Below are positions 1 to 11,459 of a stretch of 46,267 nt of DNA, one piece after another. Source of the stretch: Branchiostoma floridae (Eukaryota > Chordata > Leptocardii > Amphioxiformes > Branchiostomatidae). Each line of letters opens with the position of its first letter. The stretch's first letter is position 1. The notes below the pieces were generated by a model. It searched no databases. It was not told the origin of the DNA and saw only the letters and a program-made list of their open reading frames with translations. The translations under genes and the position numbers were made by a program. Location of the stretch: positions 28,288-74,554 of the forward strand of contig NW_023365891.1 in the NCBI RefSeq assembly GCF_000003815.2. Direction: 5' to 3'.

Positions 1-3000
1 AAATGTGTCCCCATTCATCTGTTGTAGTCATTCAGTGAGGGGACAGAAAATCCTAGGAAAATGTGTCCCCATTCTCGTAATACATTCTGTGAGGGGACAG
101 AAAATCCTAGGAAAATGTGTCCCCATTCTCGTAATACATTCTGTGAGGGGACAGAAAATCCTAGGAAAATGTGTTCCCATTCTCGTAATACATTCTGTGA
201 GGGGACAGGAAATCCTAGGAAAACGTGTCCCCATTCTCGTAATACATTAAGCAAGGAGACTGAAAATCCTAGGAAAATGTGTCACCATTCATCTGTTATA
301 GTCATTCAGTGAGGGGACTGAAAATCCTAGGAAAATGTGTCCCCATACTCGTAATACATTCTGTGAGGGGACAGAAAATCCCGGGAAAATGTGTCCTCAT
401 TCACCTGTTATATATTCCGTGAGGGGCCAGGAAATCCTAGGAAAATGTGTCCCCATTCTCGTAATACATTCAGTGAGGGGACAGAAAATCCTAGGAAAAT
501 GTGTCCCCATTCATCTGTTGTAGTCATTCTGTGAGGGGACAGAAAATCCTAGGAAAATCTGTCCCCATTCTCGTAATACATTCTGTGAGGGGACAGAAAA
601 TCCAAGGAAAATGTGTCCCCATTCTCGTAATACATTAAGCGAGAGGACAGAAAATCCTAGGAAAATGTGTCCCCATTCTCGTAATACATTAAGCAAGGAG
701 ACTGAAAATCCTAGGAAAATGTGTCACCATTCATCTGTTATAGTCATTCAGTGAGGGGACTGAAAATCCTAGGAAAATGTGTCCCCATACTCGTAATACA
801 TTCTGTGAGGGGACAGAAAATCCTAGGAAAATGTGTCCCCATTCTCGTAATACATTCTGTGAGGGGACAGAAAATCCTAGGAAAATGTGTCCCCATTCTC
901 GTAATACATTCTGTGAGGGGACAGAAAATCCTAGGAAAATGTGTCCCCATTCTCGTAATACATTCTTTGAGGGGACAGAAAATCCTAGGAAAATGTGTCC
1001 CCATACTCGTAATACATTCTGTGAGGGGACAGAAAATCCTAGGAAAATGTGTCCCCATTCTCGTAATACATTCTGTGAGGGGACAGAAAATCCCGGGAAA
1101 ATGTGTCCGCATTCTCGTAATACATTAAGCGAGGGGACAGGAAATCCTAGGAAAATGTTTCCCCATTCTCGTAATACATTAAGCGAGGGGACAGAAAATC
1201 CCGGGAAAATGTGTTCGCATTCACCTGTAATACATGCAGTAATGGAACAGAAAAGTCTAGGAAAATGTGTCCCCATTCATCTGTTGTAGTCATTCAGTGA
1301 GGGGACAGAAAATCCTAGGAAAATGTGTCCCCATTCTCGTAATACATTAAGCGAGGGGACAGAAAATCCCGGGAAAATGTGTCCTCATTCACCTGTTATA
1401 CATTCCGTGAGGGGACAGGAAATCCTAGGAAAATGTGTCCCCATTCTCGTAATACATTCAGTGAGGGGACAGAAAATCCTAGGAAAATGTGTCCCCATTC
1501 ATCTGTTGTAGTCATTCTGTGAGGGGACAGAAAATCCTAGGAAAATCTGTCCCCATTCTCGTAATACATTCTGTGAGGGGACAGAAAATCCTAGGAAAAT
1601 GTGTCCCCATTCTCGTAATACATTCTGCGAGGGGACAGAAAATCCTAGGAAAATGTGTCCCCATTCTCGTAATACATTCCGTGACGGGACAGAAAATCCT
1701 AGGAAAATGTGTCCCCATTCTCGTAATACATTCTGTGAGGGGACAGAAAATCCCGGGAAAATGTGTCCGCATTCTCGTAATACATTAAGCGAGGGGACAG
1801 GAAATCCTAGGAAAATGTTTCCCCATTCTCGTAATACATTAAGCGAGGGGACAGAAAATCCCGGGAAAATGTGTTCGCATTCACCTGTAATACATGCAGT
1901 AATGGAACAGAAAATTCTAGGAAAATGTGTCCCCATTCATCTGTTGTAGTCATTCAGTGAGGGGACAGAAAATCCTAGGAAAATGTGTCCCCATTCTCGT
2001 AATACATTCTGTGAGGGGACAGAAAATCCTAGGAAAATGTGTTCCCATTCTCGTAATACATTCTGTGAGGGGACAGGAAATCCTAGGAAAACGTGTCCCC
2101 ATTCTCGTAATACATTAAGCAAGGAGACTGAAAATCCTAGGAAAATGTGTCACCATTCATCTGTTATAGTCATTCAGTGAGGGGACTGAAAATCCTAGGA
2201 AAATGTGTCCCCATACTCGTAATACATTCTGTGAGGGGACAGAAAATCCCGGGAAAATGTGTCCTCATTCACCTGTTATATATTCCGTGAGGGACCAGGA
2301 AATCATAGGAAAATGTGTCCCCATTCTCGTAATACATTCAGTGAGGGGACAGAAAATCCTAGGAAAATGTGTCCCCATTCATCTGTTGTAGTCATTCTGT
2401 GAGGGGACAGAAAATCCTAGGAAAATCTGTCCCCATTCTCGTAATACATTCTGTGAGGGGACAGAAAATCCTAGGAACATGTGTCCCCATTCTCGTAATA
2501 CATTAAGCGAGGGGACAGAAAATCCTAGGAAAATGTGTCCCCATTCTCGTAATACATTAAGCAAGGAGACTGAAAATCCTAGGAAAATGTGTCACCATTC
2601 ATCTGTTATAGTCATTCAGTGAGGGGACTGAAAATCCTAGGAAAATGTGTCCCCATACTCGTAATACATTCTGTGAGGGGACAGAAAATCCTAGGAAAAT
2701 GTGTCCCCATTCTCGTAATACATTCTGTGAGGGGACAGAAAATCCCGGGAAAATGTGTCCGCATTCTCGTAATACATTCTGTGAGGGGACTGAAAATCCT
2801 AGGAAAATGTGTCCCCATTCTCGTAATACATTAAGCAAGGAGACTGAAAATCCTAGGAAAATGTGTCACCATTCATCTGTTATAGTCATTCAGTGAGGGG
2901 ACTGAAAATCCTAGGAAAATGTGTCCCCATTCTCGTAATACATTCTGTGAGGGAACAGAAAATCCTAGGAAAATGTGTCCCCATTCTCGTAATAATTCTG

Positions 3001-3985
3001 TGAGGGGACAGAAAATCCTAGGAAAATGTGTCCCCATTCTCGTAATACATTCTGTGAGGGGACAGAAAATCCTAGGAAAATGTGTCCCCATTCTCGTAAT
3101 ACATTCTTTGAGGGGACAGAAAATCCTAGGAAAATGTGTCCCCATACTCGTAATACATTCTGTGAGGGGACAGAAAATCCTAGGAAAATGTGTCCCCATT
3201 CTCGTAATACATTCTGTGAGGGGACAGAAAATCCCGGGAAAATGTGTCCGCATTCTCGTAATACATTAAGCGAGGGGACAGGAAATCCTAGGAAAATGTT
3301 TCCCCATTCTCGTAATACATTAAGCGAGGGGACAGAAAATCCCGGGAAAATGTGTTCGCATTCACCTGTAATACATGCAGTAATGGAGCAGAAAAGTCTA
3401 GGAAAATGTGTCCCCCTTCATCTGTTGTAGTGATTCAGTGAGGGGACAGAAAATCCTAGGAAAATGTGTCCCCATTCTCGTAATACATTAAGCGAGGGGA
3501 CAGAAAATCCCGGGAAAATGTGTCCTCATTCACCTGTTATACATTCCGTGAGGGGACAGGAAATCCTAGGAAAACGTGTCCCCATTCTCGTAATACATTC
3601 AGTGAGGGGACAGAAAATCCTAGGAAAATGTGTCCCCATTCATCTGTTGTAGTCATTCTGTGAGGGGACAGAAAATCCTAGGAAAACGTGTCCCCATTCT
3701 CGTAATACATTCAGTGAGGGGACAGAAAATCCTAGGAAAACGTGTCCCCATTCTCGTAATACATTAAGCAAGGGGACTGAAATCCTAGGAAAATCTCAGG
3801 CCCCATTCATCTGTTATACATTCCGTGAGTGGACAGAAAATCCTAGGAAAAACTGTCCCCATTCTTGTAACACATTAAGCGAGGGAACTGAAAATCCTAG
3901 GAAAATGTGTCCCCATTCATCTGTTATAGTCATTCAGTGAGGGGACGGGAAATACTGGTTACCCCGGGGAAATATGTCCCATTCA
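1..3985. repeat. 54-bp minisatellite with higher-order repeat structure
   Basis: The basic unit is 54 bp, for example beginning ATGTGTCCCCATTCTCGTAA at position 61 and containing TACATTCTGTGAGGGGACAG and then CCTAGG. Interspersed 58-bp variants carry CATCTGTTGTAGTCATTC or CATCTGTTATAGTCATTC and shift the frame. Variants recur in the same order: the array at 1 restarts at 1923, the 58-bp variants at about 289, 509 and 731 recur about 1,870 bp later, and those at about 1278 and 1500 recur about 2,140 bp later. Because 54 is divisible by 3, long open frames with 18-residue periods exist on both strands; I do not regard them as genes. The array is cut by the window start and decays from about 3780. 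Confidence 0.97.
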
Positions 3986-4235
3986 CCCGTAAGGCATCTC
4001 CAAAAAGTCATATTTATTTGTTTTAGAAACATTGAAATTAATGTCAAGAGTTGTAGTTTCAAGTCGAGAAACAGGTTTCAAATTTGACCACAGTGAGACT
4101 AGTTGACTTGTAGCTGATGGACACCTTTGGGATATGTTAACCTGGAATCCCTACAAATGTCGAACTAATGAGCCTTCTTGTTCACTTAACGTTCATTTTC
4201 TTAAACGTTGTATTACGAGATATGTCATTAAAAAA
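3986..4235. other. Unique spacer between minisatellite blocks
   Basis: The 54-bp periodicity stops here. There is no open frame or motif I recognise. Confidence 0.6.
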
Positions 4236-4363
4236 CGGGAAAATATGTCCCCATTCTTGTAATACATTTAGTGAGGGGACAGAAAATCCCGGCTTAAACC
4301 CCGGGAAAATGTGTCCCTATTCATCTGTTATACATTAATTCAATAGGGGGCAGAGAATCCCGG
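4236..4363 (+). repeat. Two decayed outlier units of the 54-bp minisatellite
   Basis: Two diverged units (GGGAAAATATGTCCCCATTC and AAAATGTGTCCCTATTCATC) follow about 250 bp of unique sequence. They are probably the eroded margin of a once longer array. Confidence 0.85.
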
Positions 4364-4691
4364 CTGTGTGTTTAAATGTTGCTGTGGGCCTTCGTACTTT
4401 TTAGGCCACGCCCACCGTGTAAGGGGGACCGATTTTCCTGGGGTACACTCATTCCTGGAACACCTGCCTGTCAGATCTGTTTCCAATTAAGATTTTTTTG
4501 CTCCGAACAAAGAGTGACTCAGCGAGAGTGAGCTGTCTTCGTCATTTGAAGCTCTGAGACTCGTCTTCAACTTTGATAGACTGCTATTGATGCTGTTTGG
4601 TGACTTTCCTGTTTCGTTGACCGTAACTTTATAGTACTAGTCGTCAGCGCGTTTTGACTCAATATCAGCATGAATAGTTGTACTACTTGTA

Positions 4692-4748
4692 GGGTATAAA
4701 TCCGCGAAGAAAGCCAGGAGGAACCCTACAAGTACAAGGGAAGAGGTC
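4692..4748 (+). promoter_or_regulatory. Candidate TATA promoter
   Basis: GGGTATAAATCC lies about 50 bp upstream of an ATG that opens a plausible first exon. A GC-rich CCACGCCCACC box lies further upstream near 4405. No initiator was identified, and the call depends on the weak exon prediction downstream. The preceding 4364-4691 holds nothing else I recognise. Confidence 0.3.
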
Positions 4749-4898
4749 ATGTCGGATAGCCCGGAAGTTGTCATGATGTCGGATACAGGAAAGTGGTGGT
4801 TTCTGAAGGAAAGTAAAAAGGATGCGCTGCTCCATAACGGAGCTGATCTAGGAACCATCCAGAATATCGGCGTACCTAGTTGTGTCGGCTATCTGAAG
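4749..4898 (+). CDS. Possible first coding exon of an unrecognised gene
   Basis: The frame starts MSDSPEVVMMSDTGKWWFLK and stays open for 50 codons to CTGAAG followed by GTTAGT, a good splice donor at 4899. The frame beyond the donor runs into a foldback transposon, so the exon would have to end there. The upstream TATA-like box is correctly spaced for a short 5' UTR. I recognise no domain: the sequence is mostly polar, with a WW pair and a short KESKK stretch. No continuing exon could be identified in the repeat-rich DNA that follows, so this may be a gene relic or a chance open frame. Confidence 0.25.
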
Positions 4899-4975
4899 GT
4901 TAGTACGATTATGGTCATGATATTTTCAATGATTTGTTTAGAGTGGTCAGGCGTGGTACCAGCCTGGAAGTGTGG

Positions 4976-5185
4976 TACTCTCCAAACAGAGGTTAGGCGG
5001 CGGCTGTTTTTTTTTAATCGTTTTTAGTCGTTTTTATCTGGCTTTCTATTTTATATTGAATCTTGTATTGCCAAAATCTAACTGGCTGGCGGACTTCAAG
5101 AAACAATACAAAATAGAAAGCCCGATAAAAACGACTAAAAAAACGTAAAACAAAACATCCGGAGCCTAACCTCTGCTTGGAGAGG
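4976..5185 (+). mobile_element. Foldback MITE, hAT-like, CTCTCCAAGCAGAGGTTA family
   Basis: The left arm (ACTCTCCAAACAGAGGTTA, then TTTTTAGTCGTTTTTATC and CTTTCTATTTTATATTG) is complementary to the right arm ending at 5185, so nearly the whole 210 bp folds into one hairpin. Flanks at 4969-4975 and 5186-5192 are both AGTGTGG, a probable 7-8 bp target-site duplication, which suggests the hAT superfamily. There is no coding capacity. The same arm sequences recur at 6162-6300 and 6881-7415. Confidence 0.8.
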
Positions 5186-5192
5186 AGTGTGG

Positions 5193-6880
5193 CAGAACAA
5201 TGTAGTCCAGACTAGAGATAGTTTCCCAAACGTCAGTACTGCTAAAGGGCCACCAAAGGAATTCTATAATGGCTTGAACTGGAGCCAAAGCCCAGGCTAT
5301 ACATATCTACTCTGCAACATTCGCCCTCAGTTGTACCCAAATGTGCACGATAGATATGATATAGATCGGGGTTGGGCACCCGGACTACAACTCGAGAACT
5401 TTGAACATGTGTAGACAAATGACTATGTTGAACACGACAGTAATCACGGGAAAATCAGGTCCTAACAGTCGTTCATTTTTTTTTTTTTTTGCATGTTCGT
5501 GCTCCTAAAACTAGTTTAGTCGCTAATTATCTAATGTTATGGCGTTTTCCCGGGAGAAACTGACTAGTAATTTCAGACCCACAGCGCGGGGAAGCCACAA
5601 ACGCCACCTGTCTGACCTCTGATTATACCCCGGCTGGGGAGGGAGGGGGCATGTTTTTCTCACGCCGAATCCACCATGGCCTGTATGTGTGCTACAAACC
5701 CGCCATCCAGGCTAGCATTTATGACTATTCAAGACCATTCATCTCCGTTAACCCTTCCAGGACCTTCCAGTGTCGGAAATGGAATACCTGAGCCTTCTAG
5801 GATCCTTCATATTCTTTTTCGTTGTGTAGATATAATAGATTACCCTTAGTACCCACTTATTAATAGTTCAAATTATTATGAGAAACCTGAAATGTGTGTA
5901 GTTTTCCTTTATTTGCTTATTTATCTATCGGTTTGGCTGTTTATAATAGGTACGCCTACCAGGGATGTCCCCACTGTGGGATGTCCCCAAAGCCTGCTTT
6001 GAACCGGCGGAGAACTGAAGTGATCGGTGAAACCTGATCCTTGTAATAGATTCACTTGGTCATAGGCGGCTGTTGGATCATCTGGTGTTCATCACTTTGC
6101 GTATCAAACATGCAAGGCTGTTTCCAGGGCCTATACAGCCCTACTCCTCTAGCCTGAGAACCAACCTCTGCTTGAAGAGTACAACTACTCGGCACTAGGG
6201 CCAAAATGCCTCCAAGGAATCTCTACAACAGTCCCCCTACTGTCCAAGCAGAGGTTACGCTCCGACCGCGAGACATCAACAAAACGGTACAAAATAGAAA
6301 GCCCGATATAAACTTTTGAAAATCGTCAAAAACAGAGCCAGGGGTCATTTTTCATAAATGTGGACCGTATTTTGTATATATTCGTATTCAACAGCGCTAA
6401 CTTGGTTATGACATGAATACTAGACAAGGCCTCCGCCCTGCAAATTAACTACGCATTGTTTCTGTCAGGCCCTTGGAATATGGCCTCAATCAAGTAGATC
6501 CATGTACAGCAATTCAACACAGAAAAGTCATTATTCTCCGAACTGTGTGAATGAACGCAAGTCTCTCCCCCGGACCTGCCGTGTGTCTATTTCCGACCTT
6601 TCCCTGTCATGGTTGAGTTTCGAAGATAAATATCTCACTCCTGGCTGCTCTGTTTATCACATCTCCATGTGGGTGTTTTATAGTCTCCAAGCAGATGTTA
6701 CGGTGGCGAAACGGCGGAAATTATCCATGGCCAAATAAGGCAAAAAGAGCCAGTATTCATCAAGCAGATGTTACCAGAAAATCGGGTCGGTTTTTGATGA
6801 AAATACCTTCATCTAGCCCAAACATTGGCCTCTTAAAATCTGATAAAATTTTTCGCTTGCGCTCCGGGTGGCCGGTCCGT
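5193..6880. other. Gene-poor stretch with broken foldback-element arms
   Basis: No convincing gene. It contains a 15-base T run (5476-5490). Inverted arm pieces AACCTCTGCTTGAAGAGTA (near 6162) and TCCAAGCAGAGGTTAC (near 6241) are followed by AAAATAGAAAGCCCGATA, and single arm ends occur near 6684 and 6761. These look like fragments and nested insertions of the same MITE family. Short open frames here (for example 5187-5414 and 6502-6738) lack codon-like structure or homology I recognise. Confidence 0.6.
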
Positions 6881-7415
6881 ACTCTCAAAGCAGAGGTTTG
6901 TTTGTTTGTGCCTTTATTTCGACTCGATAAATGGTTAGACTCCGGCTGGTTTTAACCGTTTTTTAGTCATTTTTGTCGGGCCTTTTTTTAACGAGTTTGC
7001 GCAGTGCAAAGCCATCGATCACTTCTGGGCACTGAACTATGCTCACTGTGGCGGCATCTCTTCTCCCTAAGTCAGAACAAGTTCGACTAACTGACTCAAT
7101 AGTACAATAGGCGAAGCAGGGGTTACGAGGCTGCTTGGGAAATTCTCTACCCCATTTTGCCGGAATGGTTTGATCCACTCACACCGGGAAGGTCCCATAC
7201 TCTATTAGATAATTGTGGCGGGTACTTTTACGTGCCCGGGGTGTGACTCTCCCCAGACACGGGCCTCCATTTAACGTCCTATCCGAGGGACGGGATATTT
7301 CTATTTTGTATTGTTTCTTGAGGTCCGCCCGCCCAAACCCGTTTATATAGGTGTCAACTTTGCCAGTATAAAATAGAAAGCCCGATAAAAACGACTAACC
7401 TCTGCTTGGAGAGTA
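6881..7415 (+). mobile_element. Longer copy of the CTCTCCAAGCAGAGGTTA element
   Basis: It begins ACTCTCAAAGCAGAGGTTTG and ends TAACCTCTGCTTGGAGAGT, with matching subterminal pieces (TTTTTAGTCATTTTTGTCGG on the left, GCCCGATAAAAACGACTAA on the right). Unlike the 210-bp foldback, it carries 400 bp of unrelated DNA, including part of a SINE in the middle. The target duplication is unclear here; GTCCG occurs near both ends. Confidence 0.65.
7141..7295 (-). mobile_element. 3' part of a tRNA-derived SINE
   Basis: On the minus strand it reads GATAGGACGTTAAATGGAGG, a stretch ending CCCGTG, then GGGACCTTCCCGGTGTGAG. These body and tail segments are shared with the fuller SINEs at 24185, 26455 and 41365. 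The tRNA-like head is absent. It is nested inside the foldback-family element. Confidence 0.7.
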
Positions 7416-9154
7416 GCCTGTCCGGACAATGGCAAGGTTTCTCCTTCGCGACCTTTTAGGTACTCGACAAACAGAGCTCAGCCGCAATTTCACCACCAAA
7501 ATCTACGTGGAGAGTATTTTCACGGGCATTGGCGTTTAATTAGTGCCTGGTTTATATATTTTTAGGTCGTGTTTCCGCTTCTACTACGTTGTTGTGGCCG
7601 GCGGGGTGTACCATTTCACATGTGTTTGAGTCAGGAGTCCAGTCACTGCGCATCGCTGGCTCAAAGTGAAAACCTGTTTCTTTCCCAAAAAATATAAGAG
7701 AGAACTGCTAGGGTCTGCGAAGAAGGCTACCACCAGTACATAACAATGGAACGGTCTTTATCCACGTTCCGTATTACCTTCTGTAACCCATGATCTACGT
7801 AGTACATGTGTTATTTGTAAAGGTTGCAAAACAAAACATTAGCAGAAGCAAAAGCTTACGTTGGTACAGCCAAGGTACAGCAGAGTTATTTTATATATAC
7901 AGGAAGTGAACCTCAGATTTGTGAGGTCGACATTAATTGTCCAGAAGGGAGTTGGTTTTGTAATTTCCAAACAGATTCCTACAACAAAATCGCACGTTCG
8001 TCTGTCAAACAAATTGGCACTGCCACGCGAAGCGGTAAGCTTCGAGCAGACGTGGAAAGGCAAGACCTTAAGAAAAACGTTTTCAAGCTCCCTTACCGCC
8101 GGCCACTGTATGCTGAATATGTGAGTTTCAAATGATAGAAGGATGGCGATTGGATAGCAAACCTGAAATCGGGGAGATTGAAAAGTTAGGGTTTGGCTTT
8201 TTCATATTCGCTTCCAAATTACTAGTACCCACTGGCCTGCCCATGTTAGAAATAAGGACAAACAAAACCATGTGCATCTCTTAGCGGGTAACTTCCTTAT
8301 GCTATGGTCAGATTCCAAATAAGCACCCGGTAGATCAGTTTTCGGGAACGATAAATATGTTATGAAGACAACCAAACATGTAACCGCAAATAGGGGGTTG
8401 AATAGTATAAAGGACGACGGGAGAACGCCCCGACAGGGCCTTTCTCTTTTAGATTTATTATTTACCAGGCGCAGAAAAGGGGCGCAACTCACTCACACAT
8501 CACGCCATCTGTGTTACTCTCCACTCTTCGCCAGTGTAATATTTCCGACTACTTCTATATCTGCTTAGAGAGTGTATCTGTCTCAGTGTGTGTCTATTTA
8601 TGTTTACGGATATTTGTGGCCAGCATAACTTTGAGCCTTTAAATGGATTGTAATGACATTTTGTATGTGGGTATTTGTTATTTCGACGTTCAATGTCAAC
8701 TTTGTTAACGTTTCTTTTGGCAATCTGAGCACTCCTCTGTGGTTGCCTCGTAATTATGTTGATGACGTTATTTCAAAATCACTGTGCCTGCATTGGAGGA
8801 CGGACGTCTAAGTATTGCTCACTCCCTTATCGTCTACGATTTGCAAACAAAGTTTTCCTTTCTATTCCTTTTTTTTTACACAAAACGGACTCTTGTTTAG
8901 TTATTAAAAGGTTACCGTGTAAACAAAACAACGTGCATTATCTCGCAGGTACGACCTAATGACATGCCAAACAACATGCTGACGCACCAAACCAATTGTG
9001 AAATACATGTGCTTCGAAAATTTTAAAAATCAGTGAAAGTAGGCTAAGATTAGGTTCAACAAATAACATGCGGTTAGCCGTTGACTGTATTTTCAAAAGC
9101 ACATTTCCCCAGTAGCAGTACTGCAAACACACTTTTCTTTGCATTGCCTTTTTC
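7416..9154. other. No recognisable gene
   Basis: An AT-rich stretch with short open frames only. The longest (7824-8135) opens with a TTG rather than an ATG and matches no family I know. I see no repeats beyond low-complexity tracts. Confidence 0.5.
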
Positions 9155-10195
9155 AGTATAAACCTTGCTTGCTAAAAATATTTGATACCTGTATAAAGCC
9201 GATTCTCCTTTATGGGTGTGAAATTTGGGGCACAGAGTCTATAAATGATTACTCACCAATTGAAATTACGAATCACCGCTTTTGTAAGAATATACTGGGA
9301 GTTGCCAGAAATTGTAGTAATTTAGCATCTAGATCAGAGCTTGGCAGATTCCCTTTAGACTTAGATATATCTGTGCGTGTTATTCGTTACTGGCTACGGT
9401 TATTACAAATGGATTCTCAAAGACATCTGTTACAAGCTAATGCCCTTTTGTATAAACATAAATCTGTTTCTAATAGTCGTAGAAGAACCTTGTTACAACA
9501 AATGAAAGAGGTTTTAGATAGTAGTGGCCACTCGTACCTTTTCTATTCATGTAACTCACTTAGTGATATCAGATCTATATGTACAATGATAAGATCTAGA
9601 ATCTCTGATATGTTTATCCAAACCTCTCGTCATAACTTGAGTATAGATACTGGTAAGCTAAGATTTTATAAGACCTGTAAAACAGCACATACTATGGAAA
9701 AATACTTAGAATTAGATAATTTTGATTTACGCTCGGCAATCAGCAAAATTAGAATTAGTGCCCACCCTCTCGAAATTGAGAGAGGGCGGTACAAGAGGCT
9801 ATCCGTGTGTGAAAGAACGTGCAAACAATGTACGTCAAACGTGGTGGAAGACGAATCACATTTTATGTCAAACTGCTCTTTCTATAATAAAGAAAGAGAA
9901 GAGCTGTTCAAAGAGGCCACCAAATTCCACCCAAACGTCCTCACATTCAATGACAAAAAGAAAACAGTTCTCCTTTTAACATCACAAAACCCACACATAA
10001 TAGAAAAGGTGGGATCTTTCGTCTTCCACTGTCTTCAAAAAAGGAGTCGAAACCAATAACCCAGGATCTAGAGTTAGCTTTTACTAGTTTTAGATTAGAG
10101 TAGACACTTGTGACATTGTATTTTACACTGGTTGAATCTTGTATGTTACCTGCAATTAGCCCACGGGCAAGAATTTGCAATAAAACTTGATATTA
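9155..10195 (+). mobile_element. 5'-truncated non-LTR retrotransposon, 3' end of ORF2
   Basis: An intact 3' coding segment, 9139-10059, reads into a stop, followed by a short 3' UTR with AATAAA near 10176. The frame begins at the reverse-transcriptase thumb, with KPILLYGCEIWGTESIND at about residues 20-37. It continues through the C-terminal region typical of animal LINEs and ends in a zinc-knuckle-like cluster (C224, C228, C231, H241, C246). The catalytic palm and the endonuclease are missing, so it is a dead 5'-truncated copy. The uninterrupted 300-codon frame suggests a recent insertion. A second, older fragment of the same family lies at 21900-22205 on the other strand. Confidence 0.85.
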
Positions 10196-11459
10196 TGTCA
10201 ATATACCCTATGTGGGTCTGGAACGATGCAATGTGAAAATGTTTTAGAAACTGGCAATGGTCAAAAGTATAGAGATGCGGGGCGCAACTGATTCAAAGGA
10301 CTACATGGTTATTTTCATTGCCCTTTGGATCATACAAGCACAGAGGCTCACGTTATCTCTGTTATTAATGTATGAAGTATTAAAATAATGTTATTCCTTC
10401 GCAACTCAGATCAGCTGTTCAGTGAAGTCGCCGAAAGACAGGGACACGAGAAGACAAGAACACCGAAACAGCACCTCGAAATACTTCCTGGCTCAGCGGA
10501 GATGTGCGACGACCTATACGACGCTTAAAAATAGAGACGGGGCAGAGACAGGCATCTGTAAAGAGCTTGACCGTCTGTTGGAAGAGGAGCTCGAAAGTGT
10601 CAAGGTGAAAAGCTGTGCTCCAAAATATACTAGATATTGGATGGGTTCACAGACCTGCCTAGTTAAACTTCTGTATGGTTATTACTAATAGACTTTCTTT
10701 TGTTGTAATGAGGACGTCATGTTGTAAAATTGTTACTAACTATGATGCAATTGTCATTACTTAGATCGCCGTCTAAAGACCAACTGTGGGGGAGAGGAAG
10801 CTTGTAGGTGGAAATAAAGGCCGAGGACGCTCTCGTGGTGCCCGTGCAGGCGGAAGATGACGTGGTCGAGTAGCTAGATTGAGACCTCACCGCTCTGCTG
10901 TTAAAGTCTCATTTCTTCAAATCTTAGCCAAAATGTATTGAATGGTCTTTGTTTTCTGTTATTCAATAGCCAAATGTTCGTGCTTTTGTGTTTCATAGTA
11001 TCAGTGCCATCAAACATACCATGATGCTTTTCTTGTAGATAGTAGCATAACGGATACGTGCAGAATTGAAAAAAAAGTTTAAATGAAGTACCTTTTGGAT
11101 TGTAAATATCGATAGACCTGTGCCTGGTTTGGATATCATATACTGTAAGTGAAACTGTCTATATCAACTCAAAGAGAAAAGGAAACCGTTAAATGAATTT
11201 ATCATATTTAGTTTAGTTAAGCTATGTTTGGGCAGAGATCTAGTCACGTGTAACCATGGAAGAGTAACTATGGCTTTATCATGTTCATTTATTTATATTC
11301 ACAGGAGCGTCTGGAATATATGACATGTAATATAGAACTCTTCTTGCATACTTATTGTCGATGACCTGAGTGGAATGGACTATAATACACTGATCAAAAG
11401 TTCACTTTGTTGTGGGTGTGTCATATAAGTAAAACTGTATATCATACCTCACCTTGTTC
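10196..11459. other. Non-coding or unrecognised stretch
   Basis: No supported gene. A short frame near 10411-10603 lies between an acceptor-like ACTCAG and an AAG|GTGAAA donor, and an arginine-glycine-rich frame ends near 10860. Neither links to other exons. Otherwise the stretch is AT-rich. Confidence 0.45.

Noticed and set aside
1-3652. Many overlapping open frames encoding 18-residue repeats on both strands
   Set aside because: They arise from a 54-bp tandem unit divisible by three, stop wherever the 58-bp variants shift the frame, and are equally open on the opposite strand.
7824-8135. 103-codon frame in AT-rich DNA
   Set aside because: It opens at a TTG rather than an ATG, overlaps another open frame of similar length, and lacks any recognisable motif or splice context.
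10411-10603. Possible exon with acceptor and AAG|GTGAAA donor
   Set aside because: Two frames are open over much of it, no partner exons were found, and no domain is recognisable.
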